64,000 bases of DNA from NCBI RefSeq assembly GCF_009857835.1, contig NZ_WWCL01000004.1, positions 496,001 through 560,000 on the forward strand, written 5' to 3'. A program made the position numbers and the translations under genes. Position 1 is the stretch's first letter. Every line of letters begins with the position of its first letter. A model generated the notes under the pieces. It saw nothing but the letters and a program-made list of their open reading frames with translations, did not search any database and was not told the DNA's origin. Positions 8,089-15,637 of this stretch are shown here, piece by piece. Source of the stretch: Duganella fentianensis (GTDB lineage: Bacteria > Pseudomonadota > Gammaproteobacteria > Burkholderiales > Burkholderiaceae_D).

Positions 8089-9425
8089 TTGCTTTCCTCC
8101 TTGTTCTCCCCGTTTCTTTCCTCGTGGGGGAAGCGATCCATGCGCGACAGGACAGGGAACAGTGCGCTCCACAGGCCCGTCACTACCAGCGTAGCAGCGC
8201 CGCCGAACAGCACGGCGCGCGTCAGACCCATCCAGCCGGCCGTCAGGCCCGATTCGAATTCGCCCAGTTCATTCGAGGCGCCGATGAAGACGGAGTTGAC
8301 GGCGCTGACGCGGCCACGGATGGCATCCGGGGTTTCATACTGTACCAGCAGGTGGCGCACATACACGCTGATCATATCGCCGGCGCCCATCAGGAACAGT
8401 GCCACTAATGCCACGATGAAGGTAGTGGTGGAACCCAGTACCAGCGTGCAGACGCCGAATACGGCCACGCCGCCCAGCATCCATGCGCCCACGCGGCGCG
8501 TGATGGGGAAGAAGGTCAGCGTGATGGAGCAGACGGCGGCACCGATGCCGGGCGCCGTACGCAGCATGCCCAGCCCGGTCGGGCCCACATGCAGCACATC
8601 ATGCGCCAGTGCCGGCAGCAGGGCGGTAGCACCGCCGAACAGCACGGCAAACAGATCGAGCGAGATGGCGCCCAGAATGACAGGCCTGGACCAGACGAAG
8701 CGCAGGCCTTCCAGTACGGTGTGCCAGGTGGCCGGTTCGCGGTGGCTGGCTTGTGGCGCCGGCTTGGTCAGGCACATCAGCAGCACGGCCAGCAGCAGCA
8801 GGGTGGAAGAAATGAGGTATACCGTTTTCGGTCCGGCCAGATATAGCAGACCGCCCAGCGTGGGGCCGAGGATGATGGCCAGATGGAAGCTGGAAGAACT
8901 CAGCGCCACAGCCTTGCTGAAGCTTTCCGGCGGCACCAGATTGACCAGCATGGCTTGCGTGGCCGGGCCCATGAAGGCGCGCGCACTGCCGAACAGCACC
9001 AGCACGGCGAACACGGGCCAGACGGTGCTCAGGCCGGCCAGCGTAAACGCCAGTAGCAGCAGGCCGCACAGCAGCTGCGCGGCCAGTGCCAGCGCCACCA
9101 GATTGCGCCGGTTGTAGCGGTCCGCCGCATGGCCGGCCAGCAGGATCAGCAGCAGGAAAGGCGCAAACTGGGCCAGCCCGATCAGGCCCAGATCGAACAG
9201 GTCGTGGGTCATGGCATACACCTGCCAGCCGATAGCGACATTCTGCATCTGCACGGCCAGTGTGCCCAGCGTGCGGGCCGACAGGTAGAAGGCGAAATTA
9301 CGGTGGCGCAGTACGCTGAAACCGTTGCGCGAGGTGCTGCTGCTGTTTGCGGCGGGGCTGCTGCCAGCAGGCTGGCTGGCGTTGTTGTTGGCGTTGTTAT
9401 TGGCTGAAGCCGTGCTGTCGGACAT
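8085..9425 (-). CDS. MFS transporter, EntS/DHA3-like exporter
   Basis: 446 aa with about 12 hydrophobic segments. The N-terminal 35 residues are a polar Asn/Ser/Ala-rich tail before RHRNFAFYLSARTLGTLA, the typical first helix of the DHA3 (EntS/MefA) group. The loop DRYNRRNLVALALA is the MFS signature between helices 2 and 3. These carriers export siderophores or macrolides by proton antiport; the substrate here is unknown. The acidic C-terminal tail (EERNGENKEESK) overlaps the DUF1345 start. A 20-bp hairpin lies between this gene and the reductase gene upstream. Confidence 0.88.
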   Translation of the reverse strand: MSDSTASANNNANNNASQPAGSSPAANSSSTSRNGFSVLRHRNFAFYLSARTLGTLAVQMQNVAIGWQVYAMTHDLFDLGLIGLAQFAPFLLLILLAGHAADRYNRRNLVALALAAQLLCGLLLLAFTLAGLSTVWPVFAVLVLFGSARAFMGPATQAMLVNLVPPESFSKAVALSSSSFHLAIILGPTLGGLLYLAGPKTVYLISSTLLLLAVLLMCLTKPAPQASHREPATWHTVLEGLRFVWSRPVILGAISLDLFAVLFGGATALLPALAHDVLHVGPTGLGMLRTAPGIGAAVCSITLTFFPITRRVGAWMLGGVAVFGVCTLVLGSTTTFIVALVALFLMGAGDMISVYVRHLLVQYETPDAIRGRVSAVNSVFIGASNELGEFESGLTAGWMGLTRAVLFGGAATLVVTGLWSALFPVLSRMDRFPHEERNGENKEESK

Positions 9426-9440
9426 GGGCGCTTTCAGGGC

Positions 9441-9460
9441 GCCGCGCCGGATGGCGCGGC
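9441..9460 (-). other. Perfect GC-rich hairpin between reductase and MFS genes
   Basis: Eight-base arms GCCGCGCC and GGCGCGGC flank a four-base loop. No T-run follows on either strand, so it is not a simple intrinsic terminator. It could be an RNA-stabilising or attenuating stem in the transcript running from the reductase gene into the MFS gene. Confidence 0.5.
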
Positions 9461-9490
9461 ATCCGTGTGGGCGCCCGCAGGGGTGAGAAC

Positions 9491-10519
9491 TTAGGGTTGG
9501 TTGAGGTCTGCTTCGCTGGTGAAGGCGTCGGCGTAGAACTCGTCTTCCGGCAGCTGGCAGCGGGCGACGAAATCACGCTTGGCCGATTCCACCACGATGG
9601 GTGCGCCGCAGGCATACACCTGATAGCCGGACAGGTCGGGCAGGTCGGCCATCACGGCGGCGTGCACGTAGCCGCTGCGGCCTTGCCAGCCATCTTCCGG
9701 CTGGGCGTCGGACACCACCGGCACGTAGCGGAAGTTGGGCAGCGTTGCGGCCCACTGGCGGCATAGCGCATCCATATACAGATCCTGTGGACGGCGGCCG
9801 CCCCAGTACAGCGTCATGGCGCGCTGCGAGCCTTGCGCCTGCAGGTGTTCGACGATGGCCTTGATGGGCGCGAAGCCGGTGCCGGAAGCCAGCAGCACCA
9901 TAGGCTTCTCGCTATCGTCACGCACGAAGAAGGTGCCCAGCGGACCTTCGAAACGCAGGATGTCGCGCTCCTTCATGGTGGAGAACACCTGATCGGTGAA
10001 CACCCCGCCCGGCATGTGGCGGATGTGCAGGCTCAGTGGCTGGTTCTGGTCCGGCGCCGTGGCCAGGCTGTAGCTGCGGCGCTTACCGTCGCGCAGCAGG
10101 AATTCGATGTACTGGCCGGCGCGGAACTTCAGCGTTTCATTGGCCGGCAGCTGCAGCGTCATCACCACCACATCCGGCGCGAGTTTTTCCAGCGTGGCCA
10201 CGCGCGATGGCATCTTGCGCAGCGGGTAGTCCTCGCTGCCGGCCACTTCGCGCGCTTCGATCACCAGATCGCTGTGCGCGGTCGCGCAGCAGAACAGCGA
10301 CATGCCGGCCGCTGCTTCTGCCGCTGGCAGGGCGCGTTCCTGATGGGCTTTGTGGCTGACCGTACCGCTCAGTACCTTGCCTTTGCAGGAACTGCAGGCG
10401 CCGTTCTTGCAGCCATACGGCAGGCCTATGCCGGCACGGACGGCGGCGGCCAGAATGGTTTCGTCTTCCTCGCAGCTGAATTGGTGGCCGCTAGGCTGTA
10501 CAGTAACTTGAAACGTCAT
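9491..10519 (-). CDS. 2Fe-2S ferredoxin/FNR reductase (CDP-6-deoxy-glucoseen reductase-like)
   Basis: 342 aa flavoprotein. Residues 1-90 are a plant-type ferredoxin with cluster cysteines in YGCKNGACSSCKG and a fourth in FCCATAHSD. The FAD domain (about 100-200) carries RSYSLATAP and the NAD(P)H domain has LLASGTGFAPIKAI. The ATG at 10519 begins directly with the ferredoxin strand, so the nine-residue longer start is less likely. It passes electrons from NAD(P)H through FAD to the iron-sulfur centre. Database names often invoke dideoxysugar synthesis, but the copy common in Betaproteobacteria has no such neighbours here, so the partner is unknown. Divergent from the SDR gene. Confidence 0.88.
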   Translation of the reverse strand: MTFQVTVQPSGHQFSCEEDETILAAAVRAGIGLPYGCKNGACSSCKGKVLSGTVSHKAHQERALPAAEAAAGMSLFCCATAHSDLVIEAREVAGSEDYPLRKMPSRVATLEKLAPDVVVMTLQLPANETLKFRAGQYIEFLLRDGKRRSYSLATAPDQNQPLSLHIRHMPGGVFTDQVFSTMKERDILRFEGPLGTFFVRDDSEKPMVLLASGTGFAPIKAIVEHLQAQGSQRAMTLYWGGRRPQDLYMDALCRQWAATLPNFRYVPVVSDAQPEDGWQGRSGYVHAAVMADLPDLSGYQVYACGAPIVVESAKRDFVARCQLPEDEFYADAFTSEADLNQP

Positions 10520-10530
10520 ACAATCCTTCG

Positions 10531-11424
10531 ATGAATAAAATCTCACTACAAAAATTCCGCCGTCCGCGCCTGCTGATTATCGGCTGCGGTGATGTGGGCA
10601 TGCGCATGCTGCCTTTGCTGACGCCGTATTTCCGCGTCTTCGCCGTCACCAGCCAGCCGGCCCGCTGCGCCGAGCTGCGTGCACTGGGCGCTCAGCCGCT
10701 GGTGGCCAATCTGGACCAGCCGGCCAGCTTGCGCCGCCTGCGCGGGCTGGCCCATACAGTATTGCATCTGGCGCCACCGGCCGCGCAAGGCGCGCAGGAT
10801 GTGCGCACGCGCCACCTGACCGCCATTTTACCCGAGCGGGCGCAAGTGGTTTATGTCAGCACCACGGGTGTGTATGGCGATTGTGGCGGCGCCCGCTTCG
10901 ATGAAACCCGGGCGGTAGCACCGGCCACGGCCAGGGCGCAGCGCCGGGTCGATGCCGAGCAGGTGCTGCGCCAGTGGGCGCGCCACGCAGACGGGCGGCT
11001 GTCCATCCTGCGCGTACCGGGCATCTATGCGGCAGAACGCCTGCCGCTGGCGCGCCTGCAGGCCGGTACGCCGGCCCTGTGCGCCGAAGAGGATGTGCAT
11101 ACCAACCACATCCATGCTGATGATCTGGCGCGCATCGTGGTGGCGGCGCTATTCCGTGCCCGTCCCCAGCGCATCTACCATGCGGTGGACGACAGTGCCA
11201 TGAAAATGGGCGAGTATTTCGATGCCGTGGCCGATGCCTACGCGCTGGCGCGGCCGCCGCGTTTGCGCCGGGACGAATTGCGCCAGGTGGTGACGCCGGC
11301 GCTGCTGTCGTTCATGTCGGAGTCGCGCCAGCTGGACAACCGCCGCTTGCGGCGCGAGCTGGGCGTGTGCCTGCGCTATCCCACGGTGCAGGCATTCCTG
11401 CAGCAGGCCCCGGCAGCGGCCTGA
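10531..11424 (+). CDS. Atypical extended SDR / NAD-dependent epimerase-like protein (YeeZ type)
   Basis: 297 aa. A Rossmann nucleotide site is visible as LLIIGCGDVGMRML (residues 14-27), followed by the strand YVSTTGVYGD. The usual catalytic YxxxK appears to be replaced by a segment rich in Arg (ARAQRRVDAEQVL), as in YeeZ-like atypical SDRs. Activity as an epimerase is therefore doubtful. The start ATG lies 11 bases from the divergent reductase start, so both promoters must overlap the other gene's 5' region. Confidence 0.85.
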   Translation: MNKISLQKFRRPRLLIIGCGDVGMRMLPLLTPYFRVFAVTSQPARCAELRALGAQPLVANLDQPASLRRLRGLAHTVLHLAPPAAQGAQDVRTRHLTAILPERAQVVYVSTTGVYGDCGGARFDETRAVAPATARAQRRVDAEQVLRQWARHADGRLSILRVPGIYAAERLPLARLQAGTPALCAEEDVHTNHIHADDLARIVVAALFRARPQRIYHAVDDSAMKMGEYFDAVADAYALARPPRLRRDELRQVVTPALLSFMSESRQLDNRRLRRELGVCLRYPTVQAFLQQAPAAA

Positions 11425-11443
11425 GCCCGGCGTTCGCTATCAG

Positions 11444-11704
11444 TTAAGGCTTGCGCTTGCGCTGCTGCTGCACGCGCTGCTGCTGTTTCTTCTGGGTCTG
11501 ATTGCGGTCCTGCTTGGCTTTGTAGATGGCCTGGGCATCGATGCGCGCCTGCTCGGGCGTGCGCATTTCTTCCATTTCATCATGTTTGACGAAGTAGTCG
11601 TTGGCCTGCGCGTCCATCACCAGTTTGATGGCGGCAGCGTCGTCGAGCTCGTACATCTCGTATAGCAGGGTGGTTACTTCATCGAGGAATTCTTCGTAGG
11701 TCAT
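11444..11704 (-). CDS. Small acidic protein with Gln/Lys/Arg-rich tail, unknown function
   Basis: 86 aa. The ATG at 11704 begins MTYEEFLDEVTTLLYEMYEL, an acidic helical segment; the frame extends upstream but that part (residues with FYNT, HCAATR) looks non-coding and AT-rich. The C-terminal 25 residues switch to a basic Q/K/R tail (QKKQQQRVQQQRKRKP), suggesting nucleic-acid or ribosome contact. I do not recognise the family. It is convergent with the SDR gene and divergent from the small HTH gene across a 418-base AT-rich gap. Confidence 0.7.
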   Translation of the reverse strand: MTYEEFLDEVTTLLYEMYELDDAAAIKLVMDAQANDYFVKHDEMEEMRTPEQARIDAQAIYKAKQDRNQTQKKQQQRVQQQRKRKP

Positions 11705-12122
11705 GGTGTTGTAAAAACTTGTAAAGATTGCAGCTTGAAAGTGCGAAAATACACGTGTTGCTGCACAATGTGTCAAAATAACAACCTCAGTTGGCTGTCG
11801 AACATCAAGTTCGCCCACATCATACGGCATTCCTGGCAGTGCCGGACCTGAGCGGTTCAGCTCGCTTTACAAAAATTTATACCTTTTCTTACAACAGATG
11901 AATGCCTAACATAAGTTTTAGGGGTAGAATCTCTCACAATCTCACGAAATAAAGTGGTCTGTTAGATGATCGCTAACGAAAACGTGTATTATTTCGGTAT
12001 GGCGCTAAAAATCAGGATAAATTTCTGAAATTCGTAGTGCTACATCGGTAATAGAGCAAAAATTTTTTTTACCCATGTGTCGTTTTTTATTCAAGAATGA
12101 CCAAAATTATCTAAAATTCATC
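11705..12122. other. AT-rich intergenic region between two divergent small genes
   Basis: About 420 bases much richer in A and T than the flanks, with tracts such as AAAAATTTTTTTTA near 12058-12071. No convincing ORF, tRNA or terminator was found. It separates the start of the Gln-tailed protein from the small HTH gene, so it most likely holds their divergent promoters and perhaps nucleoid-protein or regulator sites. An untranslated RNA cannot be excluded by eye. Confidence 0.5.
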
Positions 12123-12362
12123 ATGTCTCTCAAAGAAATCACCTCCTCGCCGACCTACAATCCGAATCGCGTGCTGGACGCTATCATCGAGAAATTGCAA
12201 CTGAAAAACGATGCAGCCCTGTCCCGTGCACTGGAAGTAGCGCCGCCCGTGATCAGCAAGATCCGTCATAACACCCTGCCTATCGGCGCCACCATCCTGA
12301 TCCGTATGCACGAGATCAGCGATTTCAGCATTCGCGAACTGCGCGAACTGATGGCTGCCTGA
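12123..12362 (+). CDS. Small XRE/Cro-like helix-turn-helix protein
   Basis: 79 aa. The chosen ATG begins MSLKEITSS; an in-frame ATG at 12075 would add 16 AT-rich-coded residues. Neither start has a clear Shine-Dalgarno. Residues about 20-70 form a short Cro-type HTH: LQLKNDAALSRALEVAPPVI, then SKIRHNTLPIG, an arrangement typical of phage-like repressors. The last helix (SIRELRELMAA) resembles the YdaS/Cro end. A hairpin terminator follows immediately. It is probably a DNA-binding regulator of the adjacent AT-rich region; targets are unknown. Confidence 0.82.
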   Translation: MSLKEITSSPTYNPNRVLDAIIEKLQLKNDAALSRALEVAPPVISKIRHNTLPIGATILIRMHEISDFSIRELRELMAA

Positions 12363-12382
12363 TCAGGGTAACAGCGGAAAAG

Positions 12383-12422
12383 ACAACGGCGCGCACCTCA
12401 CGGTAACGCGCCGTTGTTGTTT
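12383..12422 (+). terminator. Intrinsic terminator after the small HTH gene
   Basis: Perfect 11-bp arms ACAACGGCGCG / CGCGCCGTTGT with a 13-base loop, then TGTTTGT. The arms end 20 bases after the stop codon. The T-run is weak but the position fits. Confidence 0.7.
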
Positions 12423-12443
12423 GTGCACGCGCCGGGCCTGAAC

Positions 12444-12656
12444 TCAGGCCGAGGTGCTGATGGTCGTGCCGATGCGCTGGCCACTGGTGTTGACGGTGGG
12501 CGCCACCGCAGCCTGCGGCGGCGGCGGTGGTGGTGGCGGTGCTGCCTGTTTCACCTGCTCGGCAGGTTTATCGACGGCTTTGCCGGCCGTCGAAGGCGTC
12601 AATTGCGTAGGCTGGATCTGTACGCTCGAAGATTGTACGGCTGGCTGGACGGCCAT
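12444..12656 (-). CDS. Small proline-rich protein with polyproline run
   Basis: 70 aa from the ATG at 12656 (MAVQPAVQSSSV), preceded by CTGGGAG. The middle is low-complexity and contains eight consecutive prolines (about residues 43-50), which would need EF-P to translate. The C-terminus ends NTSGQRIGTTISTSA. No signal peptide or membrane segment. It lies 88 bases after the AYSAV-repeat gene on the same strand and may share its transcript. Small proteins of this style are frequent in Oxalobacteraceae, but I know of no assigned function. Confidence 0.65.
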   Translation of the reverse strand: MAVQPAVQSSSVQIQPTQLTPSTAGKAVDKPAEQVKQAAPPPPPPPPQAAVAPTVNTSGQRIGTTISTSA

Positions 12657-12744
12657 GGCGGGCTCCCAGAGTTGTTCGGATACCCTACAGTATGCCACTT
12701 TTTTGGGCAAATGCCAAAAAATTTCCAGCCGGCACTATTTTGCT

Positions 12745-13434
12745 TCAGGCTGCCTGCGGCAGGCGTGGCCGTACAGTGAACAGGCCGCTGTCCGCGTTCT
12801 GGCCAGTGGCGCTATTCGACACGGCCGAATACGCACTGCGCTGGCCCGGGGCCGATACGGCCGAATAGGCGGTCTGGGCGGCTACTGCCGAGTAAGCCGT
12901 TTTGGCTGCTACGGCCGAATACGCCGTCTGCCTGGCAACGGCCGAGTAGGCAGTCTGCTGGGCTACCGCGGAGTAGGCCGTCTTGGCGGCGACGGCGGAA
13001 TAGGCGGTCTGGCTGGCGACGGCCGAATAGGCGCTGCCTTGGGCCTGCTGTTCTGCTGCACCGAGCAGCAGCGGGTAGGCCGTACCGAAGGTTTCCTCAT
13101 ACAGTTGCTGCATGCGTACGCCCAGCCGCTCGTGCGCTGCCAGATCATCTTCGCCGCGCAGGCCGATGTAGGGGAAGTGGTGCAGGAAGTGGCCAAACAC
13201 GGCCTGGCAGTCTTCCGCGTATTTGAGCGTATCGAGGATGTGGTAATGCCAGAAGGTATCTACATCCACCAGCGGTGCCGCCTGTTCCTGCGGGAAGGTC
13301 TTCATCAGATACAGGAAGCGGCGGTATTCGCGTTCTACCGCGTTGGCATGTTCCAGCGTCCAGCCTTCACCGGATTCCTTGTGCATGAGTTTGACTTTGA
13401 TAGGTTCCAGATCGAGCGCATCGATAACGTTCAT
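12745..13434 (-). CDS. GRDP-like domain protein with eight C-terminal AYSAV repeats
   Basis: 229 aa from the ATG at 13434, after an AAAGGA site. Residues 1-120 resemble the bacterial glycine-rich-domain-protein-like (PF07173) family, with the conserved WHYHILD at 62-68, then DC (75-76) and FLHHFPYIG (83-91). The His and Asp residues look like a metal site. From residue 134 the pentapeptide AYSAV recurs eight times. The Tyr are at 136, 145, 154, 163, 172, 181 and 190 (exact 9-residue spacing), with a last one at 202. Linkers are xQT or xKT. A short tail ends RPRLPQAA. Repeat codons vary synonymously, so the peptide is what is conserved. No signal peptide. The same-strand neighbours are a sensor kinase upstream and a polyproline protein downstream. 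The role is unknown. Confidence 0.85.
   Translation of the reverse strand: MNVIDALDLEPIKVKLMHKESGEGWTLEHANAVEREYRRFLYLMKTFPQEQAAPLVDVDTFWHYHILDTLKYAEDCQAVFGHFLHHFPYIGLRGEDDLAAHERLGVRMQQLYEETFGTAYPLLLGAAEQQAQGSAYSAVASQTAYSAVAAKTAYSAVAQQTAYSAVARQTAYSAVAAKTAYSAVAAQTAYSAVSAPGQRSAYSAVSNSATGQNADSGLFTVRPRLPQAA
12820..13035 (-). repeat. 27-bp coding tandem repeat (AYSAV units)
   Basis: Seven 27-bp units plus one displaced unit encode the AYSAV repeats of the GRDP-like protein. Units differ mostly at third codon positions, for example GCGGAATAGGC against GCCGAGTAGGC on the plus strand. This argues for protein-level selection rather than a recent DNA expansion. Confidence 0.85.
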
Positions 13435-13626
13435 GGGGGCGTCCTTTGCAATTGTTGGGCAAAATTTTGGGGAGAACGGGGTGGAGCAGAAGCAATTTTG
13501 TCTGTTGAGCAGAACAGGCTTTTGATTTTGCGCAAACTTTCTCGGTAAATTCCGATTGCCGCAACAGAATGCGCTGACGCGCACCGGAAAAATCCGGTTC
13601 CGTTCCCCGCTTGCTGCCCGCGCTGG

Positions 13627-15468
13627 TTATAGGCTGGTTTCTGCCGCCATTCGGGCCGTGGCGTTGATGTCGTCCATTGACGGCGGGGCCACATAATCGA
13701 CGGGCACTGAAATCGAGACGGTGGTGCCGGCATGGTGGCCGGCCGTGATGGTGCACTGGCCGCCCAGCAGGTGGATGCGCTCTTCCATGCCCACCAGTCC
13801 GAACGAGCCGACCTTGTTACGGCTGCCTTCGCCCATGCCTATGCCGTTGTCGCTGATGGTCATGTTGAGCATGCCGTCGCTGTGGCGCAGCTCTACCCGT
13901 ACCAGACTGGCGCGTGCGTGCTGCATGATGTTGCTGAGCGATTCCTGCAGGATGCGGAAGATCGCCGTGGCGCAGTGGTCGTCGATCTGGATATCGCTTT
14001 GCTGTTCGATCAGCTCGCAGACTATGCCCGAGCGCTGGCGGAACTGGGCGATCTGCCATTCCACCGCCGGGGTCAGGCCCAGGTCGAGCACGGTGGGGCG
14101 CAAGTCGTTGATGATGTGGCGCACGCTCTTGATGGTGCTGTCGATCTGCCCCAGCGTGTGGCAGGCGCGCGCATGCAGACGCGGGTGGCGCAAACGGGTA
14201 CGGGTGGCCAGCATGTCCGTCTCGATGCGCAGGGCCAGCAGGTTCTGGCCCAGATCGTCGTGAATTTCGCGCGCGATGCGCTTGCGTTCCTGTTCCTTGA
14301 TCTGGTCCGCATGGGCGCCCAGCTGGCGCAAGGTGTGGTACGACTGCTGCAAGCGGGCCTGGCTGTCGCGCAGCTCCTGCGTCATGGCCTTGGCCATTGC
14401 AATGGCGCGCCGGCGCGACGAGGCCAGCGTGTGGAACAGCAGGTAGAACAGCAGGGCGCCGATAAAGCCTGTGGTCATGGCCAGCCACGGCAGGAAGGCG
14501 TCGAAGCGCGACAGCCAGATGGCGCTCGGTGCACTGAATTCGGCGTTCCAGGTGCGGCCGTTAAAATCCAGCGGCAGGCTGACGCTGAAGTTGTTGGCTG
14601 CGCGCTGCCCGGCGGGCAGGCTGCTCAGATTATCGAACAGCAAAGTCGGCGCGGACTGGCTGCCGTCGCTGTTCTTGCCATCGTCATACAGGCGCAGATG
14701 GACTGCCTGTAGCTGGCTGCCTTCCATGGCCCCCCGCACCAGACGCGGCACGCTGAAGCCTATGCCGACCGAACCGATGTAGGCAGCGCGGCGCTGGTTG
14801 ACGTCGCCTAGCGGCATATCCTTGCGGTAGATGGGCATGCGCAGGGCCAGAGCCCAGCCCTGGGCATTCCGGGTGTTTTCTATCGGCATGCCGGTGGTCA
14901 TCAGCTGCCCCGTGTCGCGCGCGCGCGCCAGCGCCTCGGCAGCGCCGGGGCGCACCCCGATATCGAGGCCGATGCGATCACGGAAGTAGTCGGTCGGTTC
15001 TATCATGGTCAGCACGGTGTAGCTGTCGCGCTGGCTTTGCGGACGGATGAGGAAATCGGGATAACCACGGGCGCGTCCATCGCCGCTACGGTTACTCCAC
15101 AGTTCGAACGCGGGCCGCTGGGCAGCGCTGACCACCTGGGCATAGTTGATATTGTCGAGTGCGGGAAACTGTTTCTTCAGCATCAGGCCGCTGACGTAGC
15201 GGTGAAATCCGGCCCGGTCTATGTGTTCGCTGGATGCCAGAAAGCTGGCCGTGCCGCGCAGCACGTCGGTGTAGGAACTCAGGCGCGCATTGATGCTGTA
15301 GCGTGTGTTGAAGGCCTGCTGGGTAAAGCGGCCGTAGGCTTCATGTTCGATGGTGTGGCGCACCAGTATCTGCAGGCAGGCGCCGATCAGCAAAGCGAGC
15401 AGGATGCCAGTCCACCAGACGGGGCGGTCGGGCTCGAACCAGCGTTGTTTTGGATGCAGGGTGTCCAT
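13627..15468 (-). CDS. CHASE-domain sensor histidine kinase (NarX/HisKA_3 type)
   Basis: 613 aa inner-membrane kinase. A transmembrane helix (about 18-37) is followed by an extracytoplasmic CHASE domain (about 45-300), a second helix (about 322-345) and a coiled linker. Next is a HisKA_3 domain with REIHDDLGQNLLAL (phospho-His near residue 402) and LRPTVLDLGLTPA. The C-terminal HATPase has an N-box in ILQESLSNIMQHA and a G-box DNGIGMG, then SFGLVGMEERI. It would sense a small external ligand and phosphorylate a LuxR/NarL-type regulator. No response regulator gene is adjacent, so it is an orphan here. It lies 192 bases upstream of the AYSAV-repeat gene on the same strand. Confidence 0.92.
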   Translation of the reverse strand: MDTLHPKQRWFEPDRPVWWTGILLALLIGACLQILVRHTIEHEAYGRFTQQAFNTRYSINARLSSYTDVLRGTASFLASSEHIDRAGFHRYVSGLMLKKQFPALDNINYAQVVSAAQRPAFELWSNRSGDGRARGYPDFLIRPQSQRDSYTVLTMIEPTDYFRDRIGLDIGVRPGAAEALARARDTGQLMTTGMPIENTRNAQGWALALRMPIYRKDMPLGDVNQRRAAYIGSVGIGFSVPRLVRGAMEGSQLQAVHLRLYDDGKNSDGSQSAPTLLFDNLSSLPAGQRAANNFSVSLPLDFNGRTWNAEFSAPSAIWLSRFDAFLPWLAMTTGFIGALLFYLLFHTLASSRRRAIAMAKAMTQELRDSQARLQQSYHTLRQLGAHADQIKEQERKRIAREIHDDLGQNLLALRIETDMLATRTRLRHPRLHARACHTLGQIDSTIKSVRHIINDLRPTVLDLGLTPAVEWQIAQFRQRSGIVCELIEQQSDIQIDDHCATAIFRILQESLSNIMQHARASLVRVELRHSDGMLNMTISDNGIGMGEGSRNKVGSFGLVGMEERIHLLGGQCTITAGHHAGTTVSISVPVDYVAPPSMDDINATARMAAETSL

Positions 15469-15579
15469 TGTTCAGCTCGCTTAGATGATGCGGCTGACTA
15501 TAGCGGAAGTTATTTATGGCGACTTGATTAATTTTGCTTCTTTTATATTTGTCCTGAACGAATTGTTGTAGCTGGCATG

Positions 15580-15614
15580 AAAAAAGCCGGTGGCTCCTGC
15601 TGGAGCACACCGGC
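15580..15614 (-). terminator. Intrinsic terminator of glnS
   Basis: On the minus strand GCCGGTG and CACCGGC arms enclose an inner stem-loop (GCTCC...GGAGC) and are followed by six T. It lies just after the glnS stop. Confidence 0.85.
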
Positions 15615-15637
15615 CTGGCGGGACTGGCGGCAGCGAC

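Noticed and set aside
12820..13035. Possible CRISPR-like or satellite array
   Set aside because: The 27-bp units are in frame, have no unique spacers, and differ mainly at synonymous positions; they are coding repeats.
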